Below, piece by piece: positions 46,160 through 57,479 of a stretch of DNA of 64,000 bases. The position numbers and the translations under genes were made by a program. Each line of letters opens with the position of its first letter. Position 1 is the first letter of the stretch. Location: assembly GCA_947652605.1 (NCBI GenBank), contig OX393581.1:46709924-46773923 (forward strand), in the 5' to 3' direction. The notes under the pieces are model-generated. The model saw nothing but the letters and a program-made list of their open reading frames with translations. It did not search any database and was not told the origin of the DNA. The DNA is from Elmis aenea. Taxonomy: Eukaryota; Arthropoda; Insecta; Coleoptera; Elmidae.

Positions 46160-46648
46160 ATTCACCGATTGTTCAAGGACATAGGTGGATTTCCGTACCG
46201 GATACAGCTTGGACAACGCTTAGCAGAGCCAGATATGCAAGCCGGGATGGTGTATTGTGGAACATTTTTGGCCATGGTGTACGAGAATCCAGATTTCTTG
46301 AGTAATGTGTGGTTCTCCGACGAAAGCCACATTCACTTGGACGGCTACATCATTCGCCAGACAACTCGCCTCTTTTGAGCGGACAGATGTTATCGTCCAG
46401 AAACCGCTACATAGTGCACGTATGACGATATGGCGTGCCGTCTGATTGAGGATGAGGAATGCAAACCGTCACCCAAGAACGCTGCAGGGACATGGTGATC
46501 GGACCATTTCTTCAGGATTTGAGAAGGTTCTGTAAGGAAAGGAGCTTTAACATGACTAGACAGTGGTATCAACAGGACGGAGCGACCAGCCATACCGCTC
46601 GAGAATCTCTAGCCATGCTGCAGAAAAACTCTCCAGGACGAACATGAA
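46160..46648 (+). pseudogene. Tc1/mariner-superfamily transposase relic
   Basis: Reads FLSNVWFSDESHIHLDGYII then RQTTRLF, where relatives have WFSDEAHFHLDGYVN.QN.R; the first catalytic Asp is kept. After a shift it gives QKPLHSARMTIWRAV. After another it reads MQTVTQERCRDMVIGPFLQD and YQQDGATSHTARESLAMLQ, the second Asp motif. It breaks off after NSPGR, just before the third catalytic motif, at the join with the mariner fragment. Frameshifts and stops make it non-functional. Confidence 0.8.
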
Positions 46649-46689
46649 CATTTCACATGGTACTGACTTCCCATACCCGCAGGGCAGGA

Positions 46690-47123
46690 TAGAAAAGTAA
46701 GAAAAAAACGTCTAGAACTCTGGCAAAATCTTTTCATACTGCATCAAGTTTATGCTCCTTCGGACACAGCGCTCTCCGTGAGGCAGTTTTTGGTATAAAA
46801 AAAACGGATTGCAACACTGGAACATTCTCCCTATTCCCCTGATTTAGCACCCTGTGACTACTTCCTTTTTCTAAAAATAAAATCTTTGCTAAAAGGAACC
46901 CGTTTTGAATCATTGGAGAGTGTTAAGAAGAAAACGTCACGCAGCTGTTACAACAGTTATCAGAAAATAAACTGCAACATGCCTTCGACCAGTGGAAAAT
47001 AAGAATGGGTCGATGTGAGTGCCAATAGGGACTACTTTGAAGGAGACAAACAATAGATTTTCCATAAATTGTAAATCAATATCCTTTTTTGAATCAGTCC
47101 AGTTATTTTATAGACAGACCTCG
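46690..47123 (+). pseudogene. Mariner (irritans-type) 3' half
   Basis: The frame reads LELWQNLFILHQVYAPSDTA (relatives LHQDNAPSHTA; the second catalytic Asp is Val), LSVRQFLV-stop-KKRIATLE, HSPYSPDLAPCDYFLF with the third Asp, and LLKGTRFESLESV. The 3' end reverse-complements to CGAGGTCTGTCTATAAAATA, a typical mariner terminus, ending at 47123 before TA. The 5' half and left terminus are missing. Confidence 0.85.
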
Positions 47124-47198
47124 TATACTCACAGATGACAACTGAGTTATATTGTTCGTCTTTCTATTTCAGTACTGTATATTTCGGCGCATACTGTA

Positions 47199-47802
47199 TT
47201 TAAGTTTCGTCGAAATCAATTACAAAACAACACTTCAAGTTCCGTATACCGTAAAGCGTTCGAGATAAAACTGGATTTAACGTCATAATTTCGGGCTATA
47301 TTTGTCAATACATTTGATGACGGTATCGAACGGTATATAGACACCAATGGATTAACAGTCTATAGTTTCTACAGCGCGGAAACTAATTATTACTAAAATT
47401 AATTTATTCGAAAATGCTCATGTAGAACATTTTCGGTCCCGCGATGCGTGGTATTTTTGATTGATTGACAGTGTTTTAATGAATTTAGTAATTATAATAG
47501 AGACTGAAATACTTGCTATAACGTTGTTTATTTGGTGTTGATTGTAAATACTCACAAGATTTTCATATCACAATTTTATAGTTGCTGCTGCAAAATTTAT
47601 AATTAGTCTAAAAGTTTTTGTATAATGTTTAATATCTTTATAAGTTCTTTTAATTTTTTGTTTAGGTAATGTTAAGAAAGTACTCTTAAGAATGCTCGTA
47701 AACTAAAACTGATATTACTTTTTGCAATTATGTATATAAAACAAACGAAATTTAATATTCCATGATTATTTGAGTCGGTTTGCTCTTTAAGTATGTACTT
47801 AC
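47199..47802. other. Intronic, no feature recognised
   Basis: AT-rich sequence between the nested transposons and the galectin exon at 47803; nothing recognised. Confidence 0.35.
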
Positions 47803-47968
47803 TAAATCTAGGATTCAAATGTAGCGGTATAATTGGATGCGGCCACAGCTGAGATCCTTCTTGCAAATTAACGTAAAATGAATGCGGCAAAAGTTTTACT
47901 CGACCATAGATTGCCAGTTGCCAACCCACTGGAAACCCTTTAGGCAAATATCCTGTGCATGGAATGAC
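47803..47968 (-). CDS. Galectin, middle exon (second CRD, N-terminal part)
   Basis: 166-bp exon. The acceptor AG (minus strand) is at 47970-47969 after ATTTCGC, and the donor GTAAGT begins at 47802. It starts in phase 0 and ends one base into a codon, which the next exon completes to Ser. It encodes VIPCTGYLPKGFPVGWQLAI, then YGRVKLLPHSFYVNLQEGSQ and LWPHPIIPLHLNPRF. The pattern LP.G...GW.L.I.G.V....F.VNL..G......I.LH.NPRF is the N-terminal half of a galectin CRD, and H, N and R of HLNPR are sugar-contacting residues. Joining gives NPRFSTAVGENVFVRN, uninterrupted. The longer 114-aa ORF in this place includes intron sequence on both sides. Confidence 0.93.
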
Positions 47969-49263
47969 CTGCGAAATCCAAAATAAACATAAAACATTTA
48001 TTTCTAAAACAAACACAGGGTTTAGATAATCTTAAAACATATTGTGAATCTTATAAAACGTTCGAGAACCATTTAACTTTTGTTAAAAGTAGAGGTCTTT
48101 CAAGATAAACAGAACGGCGAAATGCGCAAAGAGAGGGGATAGCGGTTAGCAAGATAACTTTTCACAAATCAATCATTTTTATGCAGGAACCCGAACCGGA
48201 ACTGGAACAAAAACCGGTTCTTTTTTCATCAACCGTGAACCGGAACTAAACCTTTTATTGTATGTAATCTTGTTTGTAGCCCTGGAGAAGCTCATGAACT
48301 TATAACTGAAACGTTGGATTAAAACGTAAAAAAATAAAGATACCGTCCCAGTAAATCCAGAGTTTTATTTTCTTCTACTTATCGAAACTAAAATGAAAAC
48401 TGTAGGCTTCTGTAACTCTGTCTATTGACTGTAAAAATCCTTGTTTGCATAAATTTACTAATAACTTTTTTAATAATTTTTACAGTAAGTCTAATAGAAG
48501 CCTAATTCTTTGTCTTGAAATTTGCTTTATGAATAAACTACAATTTTCACATTCCGCAACCTCTTTCTCCGTTATAACTTTCTCGAGCATTTCTGCAAAT
48601 TTAATTACCTTAAAAAGTCGTAATATCCTATGCTAAAGCCGTACATATTATAAATGCAACACAAATAAGTTTTTAATAACACTCTGACTGCAATCGCTTA
48701 ACTGGCACTGGTTTTAAAACTGTACATATTGCATTACATTGCACTAAAGTTAGGGTAATCTGTTTTCGCCAACTTGGGCAATATTTTACTTGCACAACGC
48801 TTTTTAAACGTGAAAATCTCGTTAGTGTATTGTCCTACTAAAATATTAAACCTCTCACACAGGACAAAGCAAGTGGGAATAAACTAATAGAATAACTTAG
48901 GAAGGTTTTGATGCATAATTAAAAGGATACAGTGGATGAGTTATGGCACCGTTTATGAAAGTGTTACAAAAATATTTGTCCGCTATATAAAGTATGCGTG
49001 CTGAATGTTGCTGTATGAGAGCATGACCGGACAGAGGGGAAACAAATTTTTATGGTAAAGTGATCAATTGTAATAAACAAATAGGCTCAATACTCGGTAC
49101 AAATTACTATCCTATAAAATTATGATACAAACCACTTAATAATAAATAATTTAAAAAAAAATTAACTGGTGTGGGAATCAAATGACTTTACCAAATACTT
49201 TCCATGTGAAGGTGTGTGGTGCTGCTCCAGGTATTCCAATAAACCCATATATGTATTATATAT

Positions 49264-50184
49264 GTTACGGACAATGTAAGTAATTGGGCATTATTTATGA
49301 TGCCCGAGCAATTTAAAAAGTGCCCATTGGGATGTGACAAAATAATAAATTATATAGAAAATATTACATTGCCCGGGTATTATGAATAATGCTGGAAATC
49401 GAGTGGGCAATTTAAGAAAATTTTTATTCATATTTCTCTACATACAAAAATAAGAAGATATTATATTAAAACAAATTTTTAAATAACTAACAAACAAATA
49501 AAGAAACAAACTGGTGGTGATAAAATAAGTATAAAATATACGTATGCCTAACTAAAAAAAACATATTAGGTATGTACTTGCAAATACATATGTCGTAGGC
49601 ATAATGTGAATAGCGGCATTTTATAAAACGCCTAGGCATTTTATAAAAATCCTGCAAAACGAGCATCTCGTGTTTTGACTAAGCAAATAATAAAATGCCA
49701 CCCTAATTGTTTTTAAGAAAAACAAACCTATTAGCTTCATTTTTATTATTTATTTTAAAAAAATCTTTAACCAACCTTTAACCTAACCCTCTACTACTGA
49801 CCAAATGAATGAGGGTCAGGTTAAAGGTTGGTTAAAGCTTTTTTTTGTATGAACACAAATGTATGGGTTTAAGAAAAGTCATAATTTGCTCCTTTTGCCG
49901 GCTTTTTATAAAATGCCTAGGCCTTTTGTAAAAATCCGGATTTCACATTATGCCTGCGACACAATATACACACAAAAAAATGAAATCCTAGAGTTTCTAT
50001 TTATTTTTTAATTAAAGTGACCAGAGAAATAATAGCAGTATTTATAATGACCGGGCAATGTAATAAATTATCCTAGATTGTCGTAGGCCAATACAAAATT
50101 ATTAAATTGCCTGATTTTATCGGTCATTATTTATTATGACCAAGCATTATGGTAACTGCCCTGAATAATCGAATTGACCGTAAC
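49264..50184. mobile_element. MITE with GTTACGGACAAT ends, hosting a second MITE
   Basis: Termini GTTACGGACAATG (49264) and, reverse-complemented, GTTACGGTCAATTCG (ending 50184), flanked by (T)ATAT and ATATA. Subterminal repeats of TGCCC/GGGCA words with AATAATG occur at both ends. The MITE 49592-49960 is inserted near its middle. Confidence 0.75.
49592..49960. mobile_element. MITE with GTCGTAGGCATAATGTGAA ends, copy 1 (nested)
   Basis: Inverted ends (GTCGTAGGCATAATGTGAA and complement), a GCCTAGG-containing subterminal inverted repeat (TTTTATAAAACGCCTAGGCA), and a central hairpin (ACCAACCTTTAACCTAACCC ... GGGTCAGGTTAAAGGTTGGT). Closely related to 62810-63097. Confidence 0.85.
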
Positions 50185-50200
50185 ATATACAAACACAAGA

Positions 50201-50353
50201 AATAAGATTTCTGAGAAGAATGGAGGGATGTGGACTGATCCATAAAGTCAGCAACAAAAAAAATCAAAAAACCCAGGAGTAACAGATATTAAGAAAAAAA
50301 TTGAGACGATCAATTAAGATGGCTTGGACATCTACTACGCATGCCAGAAAGTA
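50201..50353 (+). pseudogene. LINE C-terminal relic
   Basis: The frame reads KIRFLRRMEG... and, after stops, QLRWLGHLLRMPESK, the conserved LRW.GH..RM motif of endonuclease/RT LINE C-termini. It is cut by the MITE at 50354. Confidence 0.6.
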
Positions 50354-50728
50354 AGGTGCGTGAAGGTGGCCTCGACTTTTTCACAAGTGCAATTTTTTTT
50401 ATTGCATTAATCAGCGCTTAATTAGCGCCATAGTTTTAAAAATCAGCGCCCTTATAATAAAAAAGTTACACACATTTAAAAAAATTTGCGACCAACTTCA
50501 CGTAGCCACGACTTTTTCGAACACGCAAATTTTAATCAATCAATCAATTAGCGCCTAATTAGCGCCAATTAGCACCGTAGTTTCAAAAATTAGCGCCCTT
50601 ATAATAAAAAAGTTAGATATTATAAAAAATAAGGGCGCTAATTTTTAAAACTACGGCGTCAATTGGCGCTAATTAGGCGCTAATAAAAATTGCATTTTTG
50701 AAAAAATCGCGGCCACCTTCACGCACCT
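50354..50728. mobile_element. MITE with AGGTGCGTGAAGGTGGCC ends
   Basis: 375 bp with inverted ends (AGGTGCGTGAAGGTGGCC at 50354 and complement ending 50728). The interior has four related blocks of TTAGCGCC / GGCGCTAA with AAGGGCGCTAATTTTTAAAA in inverted orientation. No ORF and no clear target duplication. It separates the LINE relic from the satellite array. Confidence 0.8.
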
Positions 50729-50730
50729 GG

Positions 50731-53700
50731 TTAATAGTAAGGAAATTTTGCTTTGTTGAGTTATTTGTTGAAGTTTCTTACAAACAAAATATTGGATCGT
50801 TTGCTAATTCATGTTTTCGTTGTAGATAAGCATGATAAACATATCCTGAAAATTTCAAGTCAATATCTAAAGCGGTTGAAAAATTATTCGGGAATATGTG
50901 TCTCGAAAGGGAGTCAATAGTAGAAAAATTTTGCTTTGTTGAATTAGTTGTTGAAGTTTCTTACAAACAAAATATTGGATCGTTTCCTAAATCATGTTTT
51001 CATTGTAGATAAGCATGTTAAACATATCTTGAAAAATTCAAGTCAATATCTTAAGCGGTTAAAAAATTATTCGGGAATATGTGTCTCGAAAGGGAGTCAA
51101 TAGTAGAAAAATTTTGCTTTGTTGAATTAGTTGTTGAAGTTTCTTACAAACAAAATATTGGATCGTTTCCTAAATCATGTTTTCATTGTAGATAAGCATG
51201 TTAAACATATCCTGAAAAATTCAAGTCAATATCTTAAGCGGTTGAAAAATTATTCGGGAATATGTGTCGCGAAAGGGGGTCAATAGTAGGGAAATTTTGC
51301 TTTGTTGAATTAGTTGTTGAAGTTTCTTACAAACAAAATATTGCATCGTTTCCTAAATCATGTTTTCGTTGTAGATAAGCATGATAAACATATTCTGAAA
51401 AATTCAAGTCAATATCTTAAGCGGTTGAAAAATTATTCGGGAATATGTGTCTCGAAAGGGGTTCAATAGTAGGGAAATTTTGCTTTGTTGAATTAGTTGT
51501 TGAAGTTTCTTACAAACAAAATATTGGATCGTTTCCTAAATCATGTTTTCGTTGTAGATAAGCATGTTAAACATATCCTGAAAATTTCAAGTCAATATCT
51601 AAAGCGGTTGAAAACTTATTGGGGAATATGTGTCTCGAAAGGGGGTCAATAGTAGAGACATTTTGCTTTGTTGAATTAGTTGTTGAAGTTCCTTACAAAC
51701 AAAATATTGGATCGTTTCCTAAATCATGTTTTCGTTGTAGATAAGCATGTTAAACATATCCTGAAAAATTCAAGTCAATATCTTAAGCGGTTGAAAAATT
51801 ATTCGGGATTATGTGTCTCGAAAGGGGGTCAATAGTATGAAAATTTTGCTTTGTTGAGTTAATTGTTGAAGTTTCTTACAAACAAAATATTGGATCGTTT
51901 CCTAAATCATGTTTTCGTTGTAGATAAGCATGATAAACATATTCTGAAAAATTCAAGTCAATATCTTAAGCGGTTGAAAAATTATTCGGGAATATGTGTC
52001 GCGAAAGGGGGCAATAGTAGGGAAATTTTGCTTTGTTGAATTAGTTGTTGAAGTTTCTTACAAACAAAATATTGGATCGTTTCCTAAATCATGTTTTCGT
52101 TGTAGATAAGCATGATAAACATATCCTGAAAAATTCAAGTCAATATCTTAAGCGGTTAAAAATTATTCGGGAATATGGGTCGCGAAAGGGGGCAATAGTA
52201 GGGAAATTTTGCTTTGTTGAATTAGTTGTTGAAGTTTCTTACAAACAAAATATTGAATCGTTTCCTAAATCATGTTTTCGTTGAAGATAAGCATGTTTAA
52301 CATATCCTGAAAATTTCAAGTCAATATCTTAAGCGGTTGAAAAATTATTCGGGAATATGTGTCTCGAAAGGGGGTCAATAGTAGGGAAATTTTGCTTTGT
52401 TGAGTTAATTGTTGAAGTTTCTTACAAACAAAATATTGGATCGTTTGCTAATTCATGTTTTCGTTGTAGATAAGCATGGTAAACATATCCTGAAAATTTC
52501 AAGTCAATATCTTAAGCGGTTGAAAAATTATTCGGGAAGTATGTGTCTCGAAAGGCGGTCAATAGTAGGAAAATTTTGCGCTTTGTTGAGTTAATTGTTG
52601 AAGTTTCTTACAAACAAAATATTGGATCGTTTCCTAAATCATTTTTTCGTTGTAGATAAGCATGTTAAACATATCCTGAAAATTTCAAGTTAATATCTTA
52701 AGCGTTTAAAAAATTATTCGGGAATATGTGTCTCGAAAGGGGGTCAATAGTAGGGAAATTTTGCTTTGTTGTATTAGTTGTTGAAGTTTTTTACAAACAA
52801 AATATTGGATCGTTTCTTAAATCATGTTTTCGTTGTAGATAAGCATGTTAAACATATCCTGAAAAATTCAAGTCAATATCTTAAGCGGTTGAAAAATTAT
52901 TCGGGAATATGTGTCTCGAAAGGGGGTCAATAGTAGGAAAATTTTGCTTTGTTGAGTTAATTGTTGAAGTTTATTACAAACAAAATATTGGATCGTATCC
53001 TAAATCATGTTTTCGTTGTAGATAAGCATGTTAAACATATCCTGAAAAATTCAAGTCAATATCTTAAGCGGTTGAAAAATTATTCGGGAATATGTGTCTC
53101 GAAAGGGGGTCAATAGTAGGGAAATTTTGCTTTGTTAATTGTTGAAGTTTCTTACAAACAAAATATTGGATCGTTTCCTAAATCATGTTTTCGTTGTAGA
53201 TAAGCATGGTAAACATATCCTGAAAATTTCAAGTCAATATCTTAAGCGGTTGAAAAATTATTCGGGAAGTATGTGTCTCGAACGGCGGTCCAATAGTAGG
53301 AAAATTTTGCGCTTTGTTGTTGTTGAAGTTTCTTACAAAAAAATATTGGATCGTTTCCTAAATCATGTTTTCGTTGTAGATAAGCATGTTAAACATATCC
53401 TGAAAATTTCAAGTCAATACCTAAAGCGGTTGAAAAATTATTCGGGAATATGTGTTTCGAAAAAGGGTCAATAGTAGGGAAATTTTGCTTTGTTGAGTTA
53501 ATTGTTTAAGTTTCTTACAAACAAAATATTGGATCGTATCCTAATTTATTTTTTCGTTGTAGATGAGCATGATAAACATATCCTGAAAATTTTAAGTCAA
53601 TATCTTAAGCGGTTGAAAAATTATTCGGTAATATGTGTCTCGAAAAGTGGTCAATAGTAAGGAAATTTTGCTTTGTTGAGTTAATTGTTGAAGTTTCTTA

Positions 53701-53898
53701 CAAACAAAATATTGGATTGTATCCTTAATTATTTTTTCGTTGTAGATAAGCATGATAAACATATCCTGAAAAGTTCAAGTCAATATCTTAAGCGGATGAA
53801 AAATTATTCGGGAATATGTGTCTCGAAAGGAGGTTAATAGTAAGGAAATCTTGCTTTGTTGACTTAATTATTGAAGTTTCTTACAAACAAAATATTGC
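50731..53898. repeat. 183-bp satellite array in galectin intron, about 17.3 copies
   Basis: The word (T)CAATAGTAG recurs at 50915, 51098, 51281 and so on with a period of 183 bp. Every unit contains TCTTACAAACAAAATATTGG, GTTGTAGATAAGCATG and AAGCGGTTGAAAAATTATTC. Units differ by scattered substitutions and 1-10-bp indels, more diverged at the right end. The period equals 61 codons, so a 61-codon open stretch (KFLTNKILDRFLNHVFVVDK...) recurs, but stop codons recur with it (in TCAATAGTAG). These ORFs are not taken as genes. Unrelated in sequence to the 196-bp array. Confidence 0.95.
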
Positions 53899-54190
53899 GA
53901 AATTTTTCTGTTGACAACGATTTTGTGATCAAAAAAAAAAATAGATTGTCTAGTATCTACTACTCGTGTTTTCGTTAATTTACGGAGAGAGCAAAAGTGC
54001 CACATCGAAAAGTGAAACACCCTGTATATGTTTTATATTTTCTTATTATGTATACCGCATATTACGTCGTTGGGTATTTGTTTTTAATTTTTTGAACACA
54101 GATAAAAACGTGAGCGCCAACTATAGTTAGAAGTTCAATTATTTGTAAACAGGAACAATAAAATAGTGAAGTACAATAAACAATACCTAC

Positions 54191-54618
54191 TATTTTCTGT
54201 TGTTCTTGACTGTTGTCCTCATCTTCTATCTTGACAATAAAAGGCGTATCTCCAACGATAGAAGGCTGGGGATATATTTTCCATTCTTTATAGTCAACGC
54301 CATACACTTCCACTTGGCCGTGTACCTCTATACTTGTAACAGTAGATACTGGAACACGGAATCCAAACGCACAAAAATGAGTTCCATTTGATGATACCAT
54401 AAACTCGTCCTTCGCTATGAAAATGGCTATTTCAAACTTTTCGTTGCGAACAAAGTTACACTTCACAATCGACGTTGTTTCCTCTTCGCCCCAATGGCCA
54501 GCTAAACGGCAGTTTCGGACCACATAGTTCTGATCTAACCGGGGGTTGAAGTGGAATGCTATATCTGCGGCTGCACCCTTTCCACATATTAAGTTCACAG
54601 AAAACCTTGGGAACAATG
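54191..54618 (-). CDS. Galectin, exon of first CRD and linker
   Basis: 428-bp exon. The acceptor AG (minus strand) is at 54620-54619 after TTGATTT; it starts with two bases completing a codon opened in an unseen upstream exon, and the donor GTAGGT begins at 54190. It encodes LFPRFSVNLICGKGAAADIA, FHFNPRLDQNYVVRNCRLAG, HWGEEETTSI, then KFEIAIFIAKDEFMVSSNGT and VTSIEVHGQVEVYGV, and a linker rich in acidic residues ending DNSQEQQKI. This is a galectin CRD with H.NPR, V.N and W, but the usual W-G-x-E-E-R reads WGEEET, so the sugar-contacting Arg is replaced. CRD1 may therefore differ in ligand or have lost classical binding. The N-terminal exon(s) should lie at higher coordinates; none was identified. 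Confidence 0.92.
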
Positions 54619-55223
54619 CTAAATCAATATATTATACAATATTACAACAATATTTGATGGCATAAAAACAACAAAAAACTACAACTTTTTAGTTTGAATC
54701 CAAAAAATTATATTGTATCGAGACATAACACACAAATTAAAAAAAACGCTGGTAAATACAAACAGAAAAGAATGTATTTACAAAGGTGTTGATTAATTTA
54801 TTAACAAGATCACGTTTACTCCCCAATTTTAAATAAACGATGTCCACAGATAATCAATGTGTAAAATATAATGGCTTCTGCTTTTTAACGTGTATTGGTG
54901 TTTAATTTAAAAAATTTAACACTCATTTAGAATGTGTACCTACATAAAATGAATGAAATATTTTCGATTAAATTAAATGCTAACGAAGAATAAAGAAAAC
55001 TGGGCAAATTTTGATTAAATCCGTTAATAATGTGGTATAAAAATATTTTGAAGTATATTGAAGAACGTTTCGATTTTCCTGAAGATACCTTTACGTTAAA
55101 TAAGTAAAAAATTTCCTTCCCAGTCTACTGTTAAACTAATGGTTATTTATTTTTTCTGTTTAATTTAAATCGTTTAATTCTGATGTTGACTTCAATTAAT
55201 ATTTATTTGCACATCTTTGTTTA
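54619..55223. other. Upstream of galectin CRD1 exon, no exon recognised
   Basis: AT-rich; no short minus-strand exon with a galectin-like LP.G...G..I.I.G pattern could be found here. Confidence 0.35.
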
Positions 55224-55225
55224 TA

Positions 55226-56024
55226 CAGGGATTCAAAAAAGTATGGAAACAGACAAATATCTAAAACATCATTAAAGATATTACAATAAAATTTTGTATC
55301 TAAGCGTTATCGTATTTTTTGGATTCGATAAAAATGCTGTGGTTAAGATAATTTTATAACTTCCTTGTTTTTATCTTTTAATTGTTTCAAAATTACCGCT
55401 GTCTACCTTCATAGCCTACTCGAAAATATTATGTTGCCCTAATAATTTACAATAAAATCGCGATATCTCGTAAAATATCAGTTTTAGGTATAAAACATGG
55501 TTAATGTTTTTGAAAGACAATCAAATGTTCTACAAGACTATGTATAGGGTGTTGTATTTAAGAAAAATGAGATCGATGTTTAAAGTTTCACGAGATTGAC
55601 CAAGCGTAAGTAACACCCTGTATAATACTTTAAAATTTAGCTAGCGCAAATTGTTAATTAATCTATTGTTAATCTTATTTTTAAACGACATTCTATTGCC
55701 TTTTTAAATAACTTGAATGTTAAAAAAATGCTGTATCGCTCAACATTTTCATAAAAACGGTTGACTTTAAATTAGACCCATATAACCCTATACATTTCTT
55801 AAAGTAAATTTTAAGAGAAATCCAAGAATGTAAAAATATACAGGGTATTCCATATAGAATTTCAAAGTTTGAGTCCGTTTCCGGTTGAACCGGAAGTCGT
55901 ATTGCAACCTTAAAATTTTCATCGAATCCGAAAAATACCATAACGCTCTGATACACAATTTCATTGTTATATCTGCAATAGCATTCTAGATATTTGTCCG
56001 TTTCCATACTTTTGCGCATCCCTC
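55226..56024. mobile_element. TACAGGGAT-ended foldback element with nested inverted-repeat fragment
   Basis: Left CAGGGATTCAAAAAAGTATG (55226) and, reverse-complemented, right GAGGGATGCGCAAAAGTATG (ending 56024), TA on both sides. Arms of about 110 bp match (GGAAACAGACAAATATCTA, TTTTTTGGATTCGATAAAAA against its near-complement at about 55915). The middle, about 55385-55855, is one arm of the large inverted repeat family seen at 26709-28057. The 99-aa minus-strand ORF has no motif. Confidence 0.8.
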
Positions 56025-56392
56025 TATAATTCAGCCTTTCCCAATTTATTTGTCCTAATGTAGTTTTTCAAACAATACGGAACTCCAATAGATTTTTACA
56101 TAACTTTCACAATACCAGTGATGAAATTTTTTTGAAAAAATGATTTGTGATGGGAACAAACTCTAATTTAAATAATAATTTGGGAAACACTAATCCAATT
56201 TTACCTCCCGCCCATTCAAAAATTATTACAAAAGTTGGCGTTATTAAAAACAAAAGATCCCGATTTTTAAGTTCGATGTACCGAAATCGGCCGATCAAGA
56301 ATTGGTCACCCTACCTCAGATGTACGCTAATCGCACTTTGGAAAACAAAGCCCCAGTATTATACATTTAGAAAGGGGGGTATACATATACAA

Positions 56393-56465
56393 TTATATTG
56401 TGCAATATGTATTGTGCAATATGTATTGTGCAATATGTATTGTGCAATATGTATTGTGCAATATA
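56393..56465. repeat. 14-bp tandem repeat (ATTGTGCAATATGT) near Harbinger left end
   Basis: Five consecutive copies of ATTGTGCAATATGT starting about 25 bases inside the left terminal repeat. The complement of the core (ATATTGCACAAT) occurs near the opposite end at about 61343-61354, and variants (TTGCGCAAT, TTGTGCAAT) at 61374 and 61541. Confidence 0.8.
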
Positions 56466-56592
56466 TGGCGCAATACCGTTCTAGCAATAAATAACTACAT
56501 ACGCTTAATGTTTTCATTTTTATATTGTGCAAGTGTGTAATGCTGCTACTCAGTTTGTTAACACGATGGGGAAAAAAAAGTTTTAACGTATA

Positions 56593-56902
56593 TTGTCACA
56601 TTAGTATTTTATTAGTATTTTTCCAAATTTATTTTATTGATCTATTTATATTGATTTATTCCCTGACTCAACATGCCTGTGGGTGTAGATGCAACATATT
56701 ATTTCCGGAGTGTGTTACCACGCTTGGGTCGTCAACTAAGCGTAATCGTAGCATCAAGAATGTCGCACTTGCAGAATTGTATTAATTATGCTGAGCTGTT
56801 ATAGCACACTATTAAACGATTGAGCGAAGGTTATGAACTTATAAAAGTAATTGAATAAAATAAATTTTGAAAAATACTAATAAAATACTAATGTGACAAT
56901 AT
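56593..56902. mobile_element. MITE with 50-bp inverted ends
   Basis: TATTGTCACATTAGTATTTT at the left and its complement at the right, with matching over about 50 bp. Interior AT-rich, no ORF of note. Inserted in the left part of the Harbinger element. Confidence 0.75.
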
Positions 56903-57479
56903 TATATTTGAAAAAGCATTAATGATGAATAAGAAGAAAACAAAAAATTTTGAATGAAAGAGCGGTACCGTCGCCATTTTTCCATAAAGTCTTACATTTT
57001 TTCATGTTATTATAAAACTGGAAAGTTTCTGTGTTTGAAAATTGGAGGAAGGTATACAAACTGCGTGCCCTATAGTTTCACAAAAGCGCAGAACCTCAAT
57101 TTTCATAAACACTGATTTTTTTTAATTCAGGGGGTTGCTCATGACACCCCATGGATTAAGCCACATGATAATAAAGTGCATATTTGATGCTCTACTGCAA
57201 ATTCAGCTCCCAACTGAGGTAAAATGAGCCACCCACAGTATTTTAGAAAAAACTGCGACTCTTTAACTATAGAACATCAAAAAATAAATAAATCACTGGT
57301 ATTTTCTCAAAAATTTGCACCTTACAGAATAAGCAGACAGCATAGGTAGAAATAAATTTGGTGAATTCTAACCCTCTTATTAAGAAAGAGCACGAAAAGT
57401 TGTACTAGAAATGCTTAATTAGAAAGTATTAATATATACAGTAATTAATCAAACAAATTTCTTTTCAAGTGGTTCAAGT
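56903..57479. other. Harbinger left region, no coding recognised
   Basis: It may contain the decayed 5' region of the transposase gene; nothing can be aligned by eye. Confidence 0.35.

Larger units (their letters stand above)
46124..47196 (+). mobile_element. Tc1/mariner-type relic transposon with mariner fragment inside
   Basis: Inverted termini CAGTATGCGCCAAAATATAC (46124) and, reverse-complemented, CAGTATGCGCCGAAATATAC (ending 47196), each flanked by TA (46122-46123, 47197-47198). The first half holds its own transposase relic (46160-46648); the second half (about 46690-47123) is a piece of an unrelated irritans-type mariner. Confidence 0.85.
45149..47802 (-). other. Galectin intron between the two halves of CRD2
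   Basis: 2654-bp intron with a GTAAGT donor (minus strand, at 47802) and an AG acceptor at 45149. It holds the foldback cruciform 45345-46000 and the nested transposons 46124-47196. Confidence 0.85.
47969..54190 (-). other. Galectin intron between CRD1 and CRD2
   Basis: 6222-bp intron from the GTAGGT donor at 54190 to the AG acceptor at 47969. From low to high coordinate it contains unassigned AT-rich DNA (47971-49263), the nested MITEs 49264-50184, a LINE relic, the MITE 50354-50728, the 183-bp satellite array (50731-53898) and about 290 bp of unassigned sequence. I cannot exclude a further small exon in it, but the phases of the two recognised exons join directly. Confidence 0.75.

Noticed and set aside
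47672..48016. 114-aa ORF taken as a whole
   Set aside because: Only 47803-47968 is coding; both ends of the ORF are intron sequence, as the splice sites and the galectin fold show.
52045..53474. ORFs of 61-111 aa with repeated KFLTNKILDRF...VFVVDKH
   Set aside because: By-product of the 183-bp array. Stops recur in each unit and indels break the frame; there is no start context, splice signal or known motif.
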